Of a stretch of 64,000 bases of DNA, positions 17,435 through 26,024 are shown piece after piece; the stretch's first letter is position 1, and each line of letters starts with the position of its first letter. The notes below the pieces were generated by a model. That model saw only the letters and a list, made by a program, of their open reading frames with translations. It ran no database searches and was not told where the DNA came from. A program made the position numbers and the translations under genes. This stretch comes from Granulicella pectinivorans. Lineage in GTDB: Bacteria > Acidobacteriota > Terriglobia > Terriglobales > Acidobacteriaceae. The stretch covers positions 3,224,001-3,288,000 of the forward strand of contig NZ_FOZL01000001.1 of the NCBI RefSeq assembly GCF_900114625.1, read 5' to 3'.

Positions 17435-19234
17435 CTACCCTTCCAGCTTGTACCGAGTCTCCCCCAGCCGATACAAAGGCCGCCATACCAGCCGATTGAT
17501 CGTCACCACCATCAACGCCATTACCATCGTCGCCAGCAACAAGAGCTGAAACTGCCCCGCATCCGTAGCCGCGCTGATCTGCGCCCCCAGCCCTAGCGTC
17601 TGCAACGTCTGGTTCTTCAACCGGAAGTACTCCGCCACGATACTCGCGTTCCAGGCCCCACCCGAAGCCGTCACCATCCCCGTAATCAGATAGGGAAAGA
17701 TCCCCGGCAGAATCACCGTCTTCCATCGCTGCACCCGCGTAAACCGGAACAGCGTAGCGACCTCACGCAGGTCCGAGGGAATCGCCATTGCCCCCGCGAT
17801 CACGTTGAACAGAATGTACCACTGGGTCCCCAGCATCATCAGCGCAATCGACCCGATCCCCAGCCCGCCGCCCATCCGCACCAGGGCCAGCAGCAGAACC
17901 GGAAACAGCGCCGTAGCCGGAACCGAAGCCACCACCTGCGCCACCGGCTGCGCAATTCGCGCCAGCCGCGGGTTGAACCCAATCGCCACCCCCGCCGGAA
18001 TCGTCCACGCCGCCGCCAGCAGCAGCGAAACATTCACCCGCAAAAACGTAGCGCCCGCACCCTCGAAGATCAGTAACGCCTGCCCACCCTCGACCGTCCG
18101 CAGCAGCATCAGGGCCCGCCATGCCGAGTAAAGCACCGCCGACCCCACCACCAGCACCGCTACCGACCGCACCAGCGTGAACTCAGTCCGCAGCGTCCTC
18201 TCCTTCTCCTCCGGAACAACGCCCTCTGACAGCCCCTTGGCAAACCTCTCCTTGCGCCGCTCCGCCAGCCGCTTGTAAACCGCCTCATTCAGCGGTCCAA
18301 ACACATGCTCCGAAATCCCCTTCACCGCCGCCGAGTGCTGCAGCAGCATCAGCAGCGGAGACTTCACCCGCGCCTTGCCCTCCACCTGCTCGAACTTGAA
18401 CTTGTCGCACCACGCGATCACCGGCCGCCACACAAGCTGGTCCGTCGCAATGATGATCGCGATCATCACCGCCAGTCCCCACGCAATCGCCACCCCATTC
18501 CCGGTCCCCGCCGCCGTCTGCAGAAACGACCCCAGCCCCGGCAGCCGAAAGTCCCTCGGCCCCAGCACGAACATCTCGCATGCCATCAAAAAGAACCACC
18601 CGCCCGCCACCGACACCATCGAGTTCCAAACCAGCCCGATCGCCGCATACGGCAGCTCCAACTGAACCAGCTTCTGCCACCGCGAAAACCGGTACACATT
18701 TGCCGCCTCGCTCAGTTCCCGCGGAATGCTCTTGATCGACGAGTAGAAGCTGAACGCCATATTCCAAACCTGCCCCGTAAAGATCAGCAGGATCGCCCCC
18801 ATCTCCACGCCAATCTGCCGGTGCGGAAACAGCGCCACCATCGCCAGCATCACGCCTGGCAAAAAGCTCAGTACCGGAATCGACTGCAGAATATCCAGCG
18901 CCGCCAGCATCAGCGCCTCCACCCGCCGGTTATACGCCGCGATATACCCATATCCGATCGCGAACACCAGGCTCAGCACATACGCCAGCCCAATCCGCAC
19001 AATCGAATAAAACGCATACAGCGGCAGTGCCCGCGGACTCTGCGAGATCGTAATCTCCGGCTGCGCCCCCCCAAACCAGTACGTCGCAATCTTCACCACG
19101 CCGTAAAAACACGCGAGCCCCATCCCCGCGACGCACAAATCCAGAAAGAACGGCCAGCTCCGCCTGAGCACCTGTGCCCGCGCCAGCGTCTCCCGTCCAC
19201 GTCCATAGCTGAAGTTTCCCGGCAGATGAATCAC
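17435..19234 (-). CDS. ABC transporter permease, two fused BPD_transp_1 domains
   Basis: A 599-residue inner-membrane protein. Two copies of the NitT/TauT-type permease domain are joined in one chain, about residues 75-265 and 390-585. Each has its own EAA coupling loop: SEAANVYRFSRWQKL in the first and REVATLFRFTRVQRWKT in the second. A charged cytoplasmic linker (about 290-350) joins them. A single chain would thus replace the usual permease dimer. It starts with GTG directly after the TAA of the ATPase gene (0-base gap), so the pair is translationally coupled. No substrate-binding protein is nearby. Nitrate, sulfonate or bicarbonate type substrates are only a family-level guess. Confidence 0.88.
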   Translation of the reverse strand: MIHLPGNFSYGRGRETLARAQVLRRSWPFFLDLCVAGMGLACFYGVVKIATYWFGGAQPEITISQSPRALPLYAFYSIVRIGLAYVLSLVFAIGYGYIAAYNRRVEALMLAALDILQSIPVLSFLPGVMLAMVALFPHRQIGVEMGAILLIFTGQVWNMAFSFYSSIKSIPRELSEAANVYRFSRWQKLVQLELPYAAIGLVWNSMVSVAGGWFFLMACEMFVLGPRDFRLPGLGSFLQTAAGTGNGVAIAWGLAVMIAIIIATDQLVWRPVIAWCDKFKFEQVEGKARVKSPLLMLLQHSAAVKGISEHVFGPLNEAVYKRLAERRKERFAKGLSEGVVPEEKERTLRTEFTLVRSVAVLVVGSAVLYSAWRALMLLRTVEGGQALLIFEGAGATFLRVNVSLLLAAAWTIPAGVAIGFNPRLARIAQPVAQVVASVPATALFPVLLLALVRMGGGLGIGSIALMMLGTQWYILFNVIAGAMAIPSDLREVATLFRFTRVQRWKTVILPGIFPYLITGMVTASGGAWNASIVAEYFRLKNQTLQTLGLGAQISAATDAGQFQLLLLATMVMALMVVTINRLVWRPLYRLGETRYKLEG

Positions 19235-20581
19235 TTACTCCGCCTCCTGGAACGCTTCGTCTTCTTCGGCCCGCATCTTCGCCGACCGGATAAAACGCCG
19301 CCGCGAAGCATCGAAGTCGAACAGCTCCGCATACCGTCCCCAGTTGATGGCCGTCTCCAACTGCCGAATCGTCTCTTCCTCGCTGAACTGCTCATCCAGC
19401 ATGTCGTGGAAGAACTCCTCCGAAACCGTCCGATCGCTCTTCGCCTCGATCGCTCTCACAATCTGCCGCAACAGCAGCACATGCTCCACCGCAGCCGTCC
19501 GGAAAAGCTCCTTCTGCCGCAGAATCTCGCTGTTCGCATACTCCGCGCCCGTCGCCGTAATTGCCGCGTCGCCTTCGGTCACCGTCAGGAACCCCAGCAA
19601 CTGCGCCGCATCCACAATCGGCAGCAGGTCGTCGATCTCGAACGCTAGGTCATCTGCCAGCCGGTAGATATCGTCCTTGCCATTGTGGTCCAGCAGCAGC
19701 TCCAGAAGCCCTGCAATGCCTCCAGGACGCGCATGCGGCAGCATCTGGTAGTGCGGCGTCCTCGAACCGCTGGCGGCCTTGCCCGAGGGCGTGGTGGGCA
19801 GGGCAGGGGGCTTCGCGTCCGGCTGCGTCAGCACCTTGTAGATGTAATCGACCAACTGCGTGAACGCCGCCGTCTTCCTGTCCCGCGGATGCGACAGCGT
19901 CACCTTGAAGTCCGTCCGGATATGTCCAGGATTCCTCCCCAGCACGATAATCCGGTCCGCCAGCAGCACGGCCTCTTCAATGTTGTGCGTCACGATGAAG
20001 ATCGACTGCGTCGGAATGGTCTTCTTCTGCCAAAGCTCCAGCAACTCGCTCCTCAGGTTCTCCGCCGTCAGCACATCCAGCGCCGAGAACGGCTCGTCCA
20101 TGAACAGCACCTCGGGCTCCACCACCAGCGCACGCGCAAACCCGACCCTCTGCCGCATCCCACCCGACAGCTCCTTCGGATACGCCGCCTGGAACCCGTC
20201 CAGACCCACCGTATCCAGAATCTTCATGCTCCTCTTGCGCCGCTCGCCGGCCTCCATCCCCCGCGCCTTCAGCGGAGCCTCCACATTCTCCAGCACCGTC
20301 AGCCACGGAAATAGCGCAAAACTCTGGAACACGATCGAGACATTCACCTCGGCCGTCGCAATCGGCTTCTCGTGCCAATACACTTCACCCGCCGACGGAA
20401 CCGACAAACCCGTCAGCATCCGCATCAGCGTCGACTTCCCCGAGCCCGAAGGTCCCAAAAGCGCAACAATCTCACCTGCTTCAATCGCAAGGTCCGTCGG
20501 CGAAATAACCTGAATCCGGTTCTCGCTCGGCTGCGCATAATACTTCTCGACGCGCTCGGCGCGTATGATCTGGGACGGCAT
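19235..20581 (-). CDS. ABC transporter ATP-binding protein with C-terminal AAA-associated domain
   Basis: A 448-residue NitT/TauT-type ATPase. Walker A GPSGSGKS (43-50), signature LSGGMRQR (139-146), Walker B VLFMDEP (158-164), and a normal H-loop region. Residues from about 265 form a second domain (ARPGGIAGLLELL, DDLLPIVDAAQLLGFLTV) of the AAA-associated C-terminal type found on some of these ATPases and thought to regulate them. It is first in the operon with the fused permease. The ATG at 20581 is chosen; GTG at 20584 is equally close. Confidence 0.9.
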   Translation of the reverse strand: MPSQIIRAERVEKYYAQPSENRIQVISPTDLAIEAGEIVALLGPSGSGKSTLMRMLTGLSVPSAGEVYWHEKPIATAEVNVSIVFQSFALFPWLTVLENVEAPLKARGMEAGERRKRSMKILDTVGLDGFQAAYPKELSGGMRQRVGFARALVVEPEVLFMDEPFSALDVLTAENLRSELLELWQKKTIPTQSIFIVTHNIEEAVLLADRIIVLGRNPGHIRTDFKVTLSHPRDRKTAAFTQLVDYIYKVLTQPDAKPPALPTTPSGKAASGSRTPHYQMLPHARPGGIAGLLELLLDHNGKDDIYRLADDLAFEIDDLLPIVDAAQLLGFLTVTEGDAAITATGAEYANSEILRQKELFRTAAVEHVLLLRQIVRAIEAKSDRTVSEEFFHDMLDEQFSEEETIRQLETAINWGRYAELFDFDASRRRFIRSAKMRAEEDEAFQEAE

Positions 20582-20792
20582 CACGTTCTCATTCCAAAAG
20601 AGATAAAAGCAGTGCCGGAGGCGAATTTTTATCCACCGCCTGACTACGGCTATGCGGTCAGCGTATCATTACTGAGCGGGTGTCTGATGAACGTCGAGTA
20701 ACGCCAGAAGTTGCAGTAAAAGGCAGCGCCTCCGCCGAGACAACAACGACAACCGAAACAGCATCGTACACAGTAATTGGGGACCTAATAGC

Positions 20793-21176
20793 ATGTCAGA
20801 AATCGCAGCCACCGCACCGTCCAAGCCACGCGTACTCGTCGCCGACGATGAACAGGTGATCGCCAACACTCTCGCCATCATTCTCAACCAGGCCGGCTTC
20901 GAAGCCCGCGCCGTCTACAGTGGCGAGAAGGCCATCGAGTGCCTCGACAGCTTCCAGCCCAACATGCTCATCTCCGACGTCATCATGACCGGAATGACCG
21001 GCATCGAGGCCGCCATCGCGACCCGCGCCAAGATGCCCAACTGCAAGATTCTCCTCTTCTCCGGACAGGCCGCCACCGCGGATCTCCTCGAGAAGGCCCG
21101 CGCCCTGGGCCACGAGTTCGAGATTCTCGCCAAACCCGTGCACCCCACCGACCTGTTGGCCAAGCTCCGCTCCTAA
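20793..21176 (+). CDS. Single-domain response regulator (CheY-like receiver)
   Basis: A 127-residue protein consisting of one receiver domain. The acidic pocket is VADDEQ (about 17-22), the phospho-acceptor Asp is in NMLISDVIMTGMTG near residue 63, the Thr/Ser switch position is in ILLFSGQA, and the conserved Lys is in EILAKPVHP. There is no DNA-binding or enzymatic output domain, so it signals through a partner. GGGGA precedes the ATG. No kinase is adjacent; the ABC operon is divergent from it. Confidence 0.92.
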   Translation: MSEIAATAPSKPRVLVADDEQVIANTLAIILNQAGFEARAVYSGEKAIECLDSFQPNMLISDVIMTGMTGIEAAIATRAKMPNCKILLFSGQAATADLLEKARALGHEFEILAKPVHPTDLLAKLRS

Positions 21177-21224
21177 ACCCGCAAGTAGCCACATCGCCAA
21201 TAGGATCCTCATCACCGAGGGTCC

Positions 21225-21335
21225 TTTTGTCGTTGTCGTTGCCGTTGCTGTTGCTGTTGCCTCCGCCCTTGCCGTTGCCCTTTTGCTTGTCATCCCCGAA
21301 GGGGATTTGCTTCTTTCTTCCTTTGTCTTGTTTTT
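21225..21335. repeat. GTTG-flanked CCCCGAAGG hairpin repeat, copy D
   Basis: A long GTTG tract (TCGTTGTCGTTGCCGTTGCT then GTTGCTGTTGCC) leads to the core TCATCCCCGAAGGGGATTTGC (21290-21310), followed by TTCTTTCTTCCTTTGTCTTG. The layout is the same as copy C. Confidence 0.75.
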
Positions 21336-21410
21336 CGCTCTTGCTTCTGAGAGATCCACCTTCGCAAAACCGAAACCGATTTCCCCCACTCAACGGGCCA
21401 CAATATCCAT

Positions 21411-21520
21411 ACAAAACACCACGTTTTACCATCCCGAAAATCGCAGGTAAAACCCAGAGAAACCCGAAGAAAACCCTACAAAAACCCGAAAAAGCCCCAC
21501 AAAGTCCCACAAAACCAAAA
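21411..21520. repeat. Phased A-tract array (predicted bent DNA)
   Basis: Runs of 3-5 A (one of T) are centred near 21414, 21425, 21438, 21450, 21461, 21471, 21482, 21491, 21502 and 21512, with another A-run at 21517-21520. The average spacing of about 10.8 bases is close to one helical turn. Most tracts are followed by CCC. Such phasing is expected to give intrinsic curvature. Confidence 0.65.
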
Positions 21521-21753
21521 GTTGATTCTTTTCAATCGCTTAGAGGTGTGTCTAAAGTCAGAAAAAGTGTGGTGAGATCGACACATATTACTAATAAGTA
21601 AACACTATTGGTCAGACCAAAAAATAAGCATCAGGGGAAGTGGTCGTTCCTGCAGCCCCGAAACGAACCCATCCCAGCCATGCCCGACTCAAAGGATCGA
21701 GAGCCACAACGAAGATCAGGCCGTTGCCGGTTCTGATCCGTCCGTGATCCTTG

Positions 21754-22371
21754 TCATCTTAGGTCTTGAGACCCCGCCTGGAGACCGTTTTGTTTCCGCC
21801 CCTTGATCCTCACAGCCGGTGCTCCCGCGTAGATCGTCCAGGGCTCCATCTTCTGGGTAGCCACCGACCCCAGTCCGAGCACGGCGCCCTCGCCCATCGA
21901 CACGCCCGGCGCGACAGAGGCCTTCGCGCACACCCACGCATACGCCCCGAACTCCATCTCATACGCCATCAGCGGAAACGCCGGATCGTCGTAATCATGC
22001 GTCGCTCCGCACAGATAACCGTCCTGCGAGAGGATGAAGTGCGATCCAAACCGCATCGATGCAGCGTTATAGATCTCTGCCCCGTCGCCCGCCGTCACCT
22101 GGTCGGCGCAGATCAGATTCCACGGAGCCCACACCTTCGACTTCGGGTAGAAGTGGCAGTTCGGCCCCATCTGCGCGCCAAACAGACGCAGCAGCATCGC
22201 ACGCCAGGCATGAAAGGGGCGCGGCGAGGTCCGGTACAACAAGGCATGGACGACGTTCCAGACCAGCCTCTTGACCCGTTCCTTCGAGTTGAACGCCGGA
22301 CGCAGATACGGATCTTCCGCCGTATCCGCCGAGATGTGATCCGCTGCGTTGTAGGCCACCTGTCTCGCCAC
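21754..22371 (-). CDS. WcaF-type hexapeptide-repeat acetyltransferase
   Basis: A 205-residue left-handed beta-helix acyltransferase of the WcaF/colanic-acid type, which O-acetylates sugars during exopolysaccharide synthesis. Family features include a basic N-terminal part (RLVWNVVHALLYRTSPRPFH), the ATHDYDDP motif with the catalytic His, and hexapeptide-like repeats (VAPGVSMGEGAVLGLGSVAT) ending in TIYAGAPAVRIKGR. It begins with GTG three bases after the stop of the upstream glycosyltransferase, so it is the last gene of the minus-strand polysaccharide operon. Confidence 0.85.
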   Translation of the reverse strand: MARQVAYNAADHISADTAEDPYLRPAFNSKERVKRLVWNVVHALLYRTSPRPFHAWRAMLLRLFGAQMGPNCHFYPKSKVWAPWNLICADQVTAGDGAEIYNAASMRFGSHFILSQDGYLCGATHDYDDPAFPLMAYEMEFGAYAWVCAKASVAPGVSMGEGAVLGLGSVATQKMEPWTIYAGAPAVRIKGRKQNGLQAGSQDLR

Positions 22372-22374
22372 GAT

Positions 22375-23559
22375 CTACCTCGCTCCCTGGAGAGTCTTCT
22401 CTTCGGGGTTTTCCTTCGAAAACTGCTCAAACAGCCGGATAATCGTCTTGGCATTCTCGCGCATGTCGTACCGTGTCTTGAAGCTCACGAGGGCCTGTTT
22501 GCTCATCGCGGCCCGCTTCTCGGGCGTGGTCTCCAGCCAGCGTTGCAGCAGCGCCTCGGTGCCGGCCAGAGTATCGGACTCCATATAGCCCGCCCCGTCC
22601 GACTGGATCTCCGGAGCGATATTCACCTTATCCGCCAGCAGCGCCGGCTTGCCGCAGGCCAACGCTTCCGCGACGGCAATGCCGAAGTTCTCCTGGTGCG
22701 ACGGCAGGATGAACGCCTCGCATCCATAGAAAGCACCCCACTTGTCGTCTCCGCGGATCAGACCCGGCCAAAGCACCCGGTCGGTCAAACCTGCTGCAAT
22801 CAAAGGCCTCTTCAACTCATCCGCCCACCCCTGCTGGTCCGGACCCGCCATCACCAGGGAAAGATCCGGGTCCTTCGCGGCGAACTTCACGAAGGCATCG
22901 ATCAAAAGATCGCATCCCTTCTTCCGGTGGATCCGTCCCAGATACAACAGATAGCGCTTGCCCCGCACCGCGGGACACTTGGTAAAGAACGCTTCCTTCA
23001 TCCCTTCGGGATCACCCAGAGGCGACTGCGCTCCGTACGGAACCACATGCGGCCTCCAGCGGTGCAGCCAGAAGCTCTTCTCCGCAAGCTCCTTCTCAGC
23101 CTGGCACGTAAACAGCACGCGATAGGCGCCGCGCAGCACCCAATACTCCGCGGGCAGCCAGTAGAACCACTTCTTCAGGTGCTTGATCGGGAACGCGTGT
23201 TTGAAATACGGGTCCAGCATGCCATGCGTAAACACAACATACGGCTTATGCCCGCGGATCGCCCGCCACGCCGACAGCCCGCAATACTGCCAGAGACCAT
23301 TGACGACGATTCCGTCAAAACGGTCGCGGTTCGCACGCAGCCACGGCACCAGCTTCGCGTTGTATCCGTAGGTCGAGGTCTGCGGGCCCAGCGCATGAAC
23401 CGGGTACTTCAGGTCCTTCAGATAGGGTGCATCGGGGCTATCGAGCGTCACAACCTCGCCCGTGTACCCGATCGGGCCAAAGCTCAGCAGAATGCGCACG
23501 GACTCGGTCGGTCCGCCCGATTCTGGGTTCAACGTGCTGATAATGTGCAAAATCCGCAT
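22375..23559 (-). CDS. Glycosyltransferase family 4 (first group 1 gene beside acetyltransferase)
   Basis: A 394-residue GT-B glycosyltransferase. The N-terminal acceptor domain starts MRILHIISTLNPESGGP, the glycine-rich loop typical of GT4. The C-terminal nucleotide-sugar domain has YLLYLGRIHRKKGCDLLIDA (about 215) and the SHQENFGIAVAEALACGKP motif (about 305-323) with the conserved E-x7-E. It retains the anomeric configuration. It probably adds one sugar to the lipid-linked repeat unit at the inner membrane. Donor and acceptor are unknown. It lies 71 bases after the next glycosyltransferase in the same operon. Confidence 0.88.
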   Translation of the reverse strand: MRILHIISTLNPESGGPTESVRILLSFGPIGYTGEVVTLDSPDAPYLKDLKYPVHALGPQTSTYGYNAKLVPWLRANRDRFDGIVVNGLWQYCGLSAWRAIRGHKPYVVFTHGMLDPYFKHAFPIKHLKKWFYWLPAEYWVLRGAYRVLFTCQAEKELAEKSFWLHRWRPHVVPYGAQSPLGDPEGMKEAFFTKCPAVRGKRYLLYLGRIHRKKGCDLLIDAFVKFAAKDPDLSLVMAGPDQQGWADELKRPLIAAGLTDRVLWPGLIRGDDKWGAFYGCEAFILPSHQENFGIAVAEALACGKPALLADKVNIAPEIQSDGAGYMESDTLAGTEALLQRWLETTPEKRAAMSKQALVSFKTRYDMRENAKTIIRLFEQFSKENPEEKTLQGAR

Positions 23560-23630
23560 AAAGACTCAGGCTGGCTCCACCAGCAACTTCCTCAATCTAA
23601 ACATGATAAGGCGCATTGAAAAAACGCCCG

Positions 23631-24875
23631 TTACGCAACGAACCTGCCGGTCGCCTGCGCAATCGCGCTCCGCAGACCCTGAACATCCTGCTCAAAACTC
23701 CATCCTACGATGCGCGTCAGCGCATTCCTGCCCATTCTTGCCGCGCTTTCTTCGTTCTGGAGAACTTTTCGCAAGGCAAGCGCTAACGCAGGGATGTCGC
23801 CCGCCGGAAAGACGCAACCTTCCACCCCATCCGTAATCAGGTCCGGCTGGCAACCGACCTCGTCCGAAACAATGCAGGGCCGCCCCGCGTTCATGGCCTC
23901 ATTCACAATCAGACCCCACGGCTCATGCCGGGAAGGGAGCACGAACACCGTCGAAAGCTCGAAATAACGGGGCAGTTCGGACTGGTTCTTGAATCCACAG
24001 AAACGAATTGAATCGCTGAGCCCCGTCTGCTCCGCTTGCGATTCGAGCGCCCTACGCAACTCCCCATCCCCCACAATCACCAGGTAAGGGTGCGGCTCGA
24101 TTCCAGGAGCAGGGGACAACATTGCATAGGCCGCCACCAGGTCTTCGCAACGTTTTCTCTCCGTCAGCTTCGAGGCGAACAGGATTACCGGCCGCGCCGG
24201 ATCAAGCCCGAGCTCTGCCTGCAGAGCGCTCCGTCCCGCAGCCGCGGCCGTGCTCCGGTCCTGGAAGTACTGGTTGTCGACGGCATACGGCATCCTCGCC
24301 ATGGGCATATCGTCCCCGAGATAGCGCCGCCAATACTGCTCGTTCAGCGTGCCGATCGGCAACACAACGTCCACCATCTCGCGAAGGATGCCGAAAAACA
24401 CCCGCTTGGCAGCCAGTTTCAGCCCCGACCGCTGCCGGTCCCGAAGCCAGGACTCCGCGCGCACCAGCACCGGAATTCCCAGTGCCTTCGCGGCCACCAT
24501 CGCCACCAGCGAGTTTGCCGTAGCGTACCCGTGAACCCAGAGAAGGTCGAATCCCGGTTCGCCATTCCGCCCCTGCAGCCGGCGAAACAGCCCACGGCTC
24601 AACGGGCTCATCACACTCCAGGTCCCGTTGTCATACAGCGCGGGCAGAAACTCGTACCGGTACCCATCGAGCAAGGGGACGTCCCACGTCACGTCCACCC
24701 CGAACCCTTCATCCTGGAACTTCCTCACCGAGTAGTCGGATCCGTAAAAGACCGTCAACTCGATACCCGGTTCCTGCGCGATCCGGCGCAGCAGCGGGGC
24801 CTGGTACTGGATCGGAATACTGACCAGATAAGCCAGCCGGACAGCCTTCGGACTCGTCGCTTCCATGACCCTCAC
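23631..24875 (-). CDS. Glycosyltransferase family 4 (second group 1 gene)
   Basis: A 414-residue GT-B enzyme. The N-terminal half (LAYLVSIPIQYQAPLLRRIA) is the acceptor-binding domain. The C-terminal half has PVILFASKLTERKRCEDLV and the RHEPWGLIVNEAMNAGRPCI donor-site motif with the E-x7-E pair. It follows the Wza-type gene by 33 bases, which places it in the polysaccharide operon. The start is either GTG 24875 or ATG 24866; neither has a clear ribosome binding site at ideal spacing. Confidence 0.87.
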   Translation of the reverse strand: MRVMEATSPKAVRLAYLVSIPIQYQAPLLRRIAQEPGIELTVFYGSDYSVRKFQDEGFGVDVTWDVPLLDGYRYEFLPALYDNGTWSVMSPLSRGLFRRLQGRNGEPGFDLLWVHGYATANSLVAMVAAKALGIPVLVRAESWLRDRQRSGLKLAAKRVFFGILREMVDVVLPIGTLNEQYWRRYLGDDMPMARMPYAVDNQYFQDRSTAAAAGRSALQAELGLDPARPVILFASKLTERKRCEDLVAAYAMLSPAPGIEPHPYLVIVGDGELRRALESQAEQTGLSDSIRFCGFKNQSELPRYFELSTVFVLPSRHEPWGLIVNEAMNAGRPCIVSDEVGCQPDLITDGVEGCVFPAGDIPALALALRKVLQNEESAARMGRNALTRIVGWSFEQDVQGLRSAIAQATGRFVA

Positions 24876-24908
24876 TCAATGCGCAAGACGTAGACCCAAG
24901 CGAAAGAC

Positions 24909-26024
24909 CTAGTTGCGGGTCGCAACAATGACGGCAAGGTTCGCAAGCGTCAGCAGAAGGTTCAACCCACCCGATGAGATCGCAGTCTTAACCGTTGAGG
25001 ATGGGAGGAAAACGATATCGCCAGCCTGCATGATCGGATCCGGAGCCTTCCCGTGCAGAACCTTGTCGATGTCGACTTTGACCTCAGTACGTTCGGTACC
25101 AACCGTCCGGATGATGCGCATGTCGGAGTACTTGGCCGCGTAGAGCGGCCCTCCGGTCAGTGCCGCAACCTCAAGCAGGGTGGTCCGGCCAGGCTGCATG
25201 GGAACCAAGCCGGTGGTTTTGAAGGCGCCTACGGCATACACCACACCGAGCCGCTGAATGAAAATGGTGTCATGCGCCATCACCGGCACATCGGCCTTCG
25301 CCAGATCCTTCGCGTTTGTCCCCAGGTCGACAAGAATTGGTTCGGCCACTCCCGGACGAATGATCGACACGATGGAGCTCGCCGTCGCCGGCAACCCCCC
25401 CGCCGCCGCCAGAACCTCACCCAAAGTATGCAACCGCCGGATCGACACTGGACCGTGCAACTCGCCGGCCAGCGTGACCGAAGACTGCGTCGTGTCGAAT
25501 TCGCCGAGGGTCAGAGAAATGTGTGGATCGCGGTACATGCCCGCGGATTTCAGACGCTCTTCAATCGTATGCTGAGCTGTTTCGACGGTGAGCCCACCCA
25601 GAAGAACGCTCCCGATCAAGGGAAGCCGCGCGGTGCCGTCACTGCTCAATCGCAGAGTCGTAGTGAAGTCAGGCGATTCGAAGAGACGGACATTGATCAG
25701 GTCTTCAGGACCCAGCGTGTAGGTCTTGATATCGGGATAGAAGACACTCATGCCTCCTGTCCCCTGATCAGCCGATGACTGAATCGTGCTGGGAAGAGCG
25801 GTCGCCTGTCCAGCCGACACCATGGGGGCGCTTTGAATATAGGGATTGGGCGCCGACATGACTCCCTGGCCGGAGCCCTGGCTCGACCCCTGACCAGGAC
25901 CTTGCCCCGAAGAGGACGACTGGCCTCCCTGCGCCCAAGCCGCGGCGAAGGTGCACGAAATCATACCGGCGAGCAGAATTGCCCTGGCTGCCGCCATCGC
26001 GTTCTTCTCCATGCTCGTTCTCAT
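24909..26024 (-). CDS. Polysaccharide export outer-membrane protein (Wza family)
   Basis: A 371-residue exported protein. The signal peptide ends near residue 31 (CTFAAAWAQ), followed by a Gly/Ser/Gln-rich linker. The Poly_export domain starts near YTLGPEDLINVRLFESPD (about 106) and contains SSDGTARLPLIG. Two SLBB-type beta-grasp domains follow (around SSVTLAGELHGPVSIRRL and VVYAVGAFKTTGLVP). The C-terminus is a hydrophobic helix, LLLTLANLAVIVA, as in Wza pores. There is no lipobox Cys, unlike E. coli Wza. The ATG overlaps the TGA of the Wzc-like gene by four bases (ATGA), so translation is coupled. Confidence 0.9.
   Translation of the reverse strand: MRTSMEKNAMAAARAILLAGMISCTFAAAWAQGGQSSSSGQGPGQGSSQGSGQGVMSAPNPYIQSAPMVSAGQATALPSTIQSSADQGTGGMSVFYPDIKTYTLGPEDLINVRLFESPDFTTTLRLSSDGTARLPLIGSVLLGGLTVETAQHTIEERLKSAGMYRDPHISLTLGEFDTTQSSVTLAGELHGPVSIRRLHTLGEVLAAAGGLPATASSIVSIIRPGVAEPILVDLGTNAKDLAKADVPVMAHDTIFIQRLGVVYAVGAFKTTGLVPMQPGRTTLLEVAALTGGPLYAAKYSDMRIIRTVGTERTEVKVDIDKVLHGKAPDPIMQAGDIVFLPSSTVKTAISSGGLNLLLTLANLAVIVATRN

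Larger units (their letters stand above)
21177..21753. other. Intergenic region with hairpin repeat and phased A-tracts
   Basis: This 577-base gap between convergent genes has no convincing gene. It holds repeat copy D (21225-21335), a run of helically phased A-tracts (21411-21520), and an AT-rich stretch around 21575-21635. Confidence 0.6.

Noticed and set aside
21411..21520. Regular AAAACCC units considered as a CRISPR array
   Set aside because: The units are about 11 bases apart with no 25-40-base repeat or unique spacers, and no cas genes are near.
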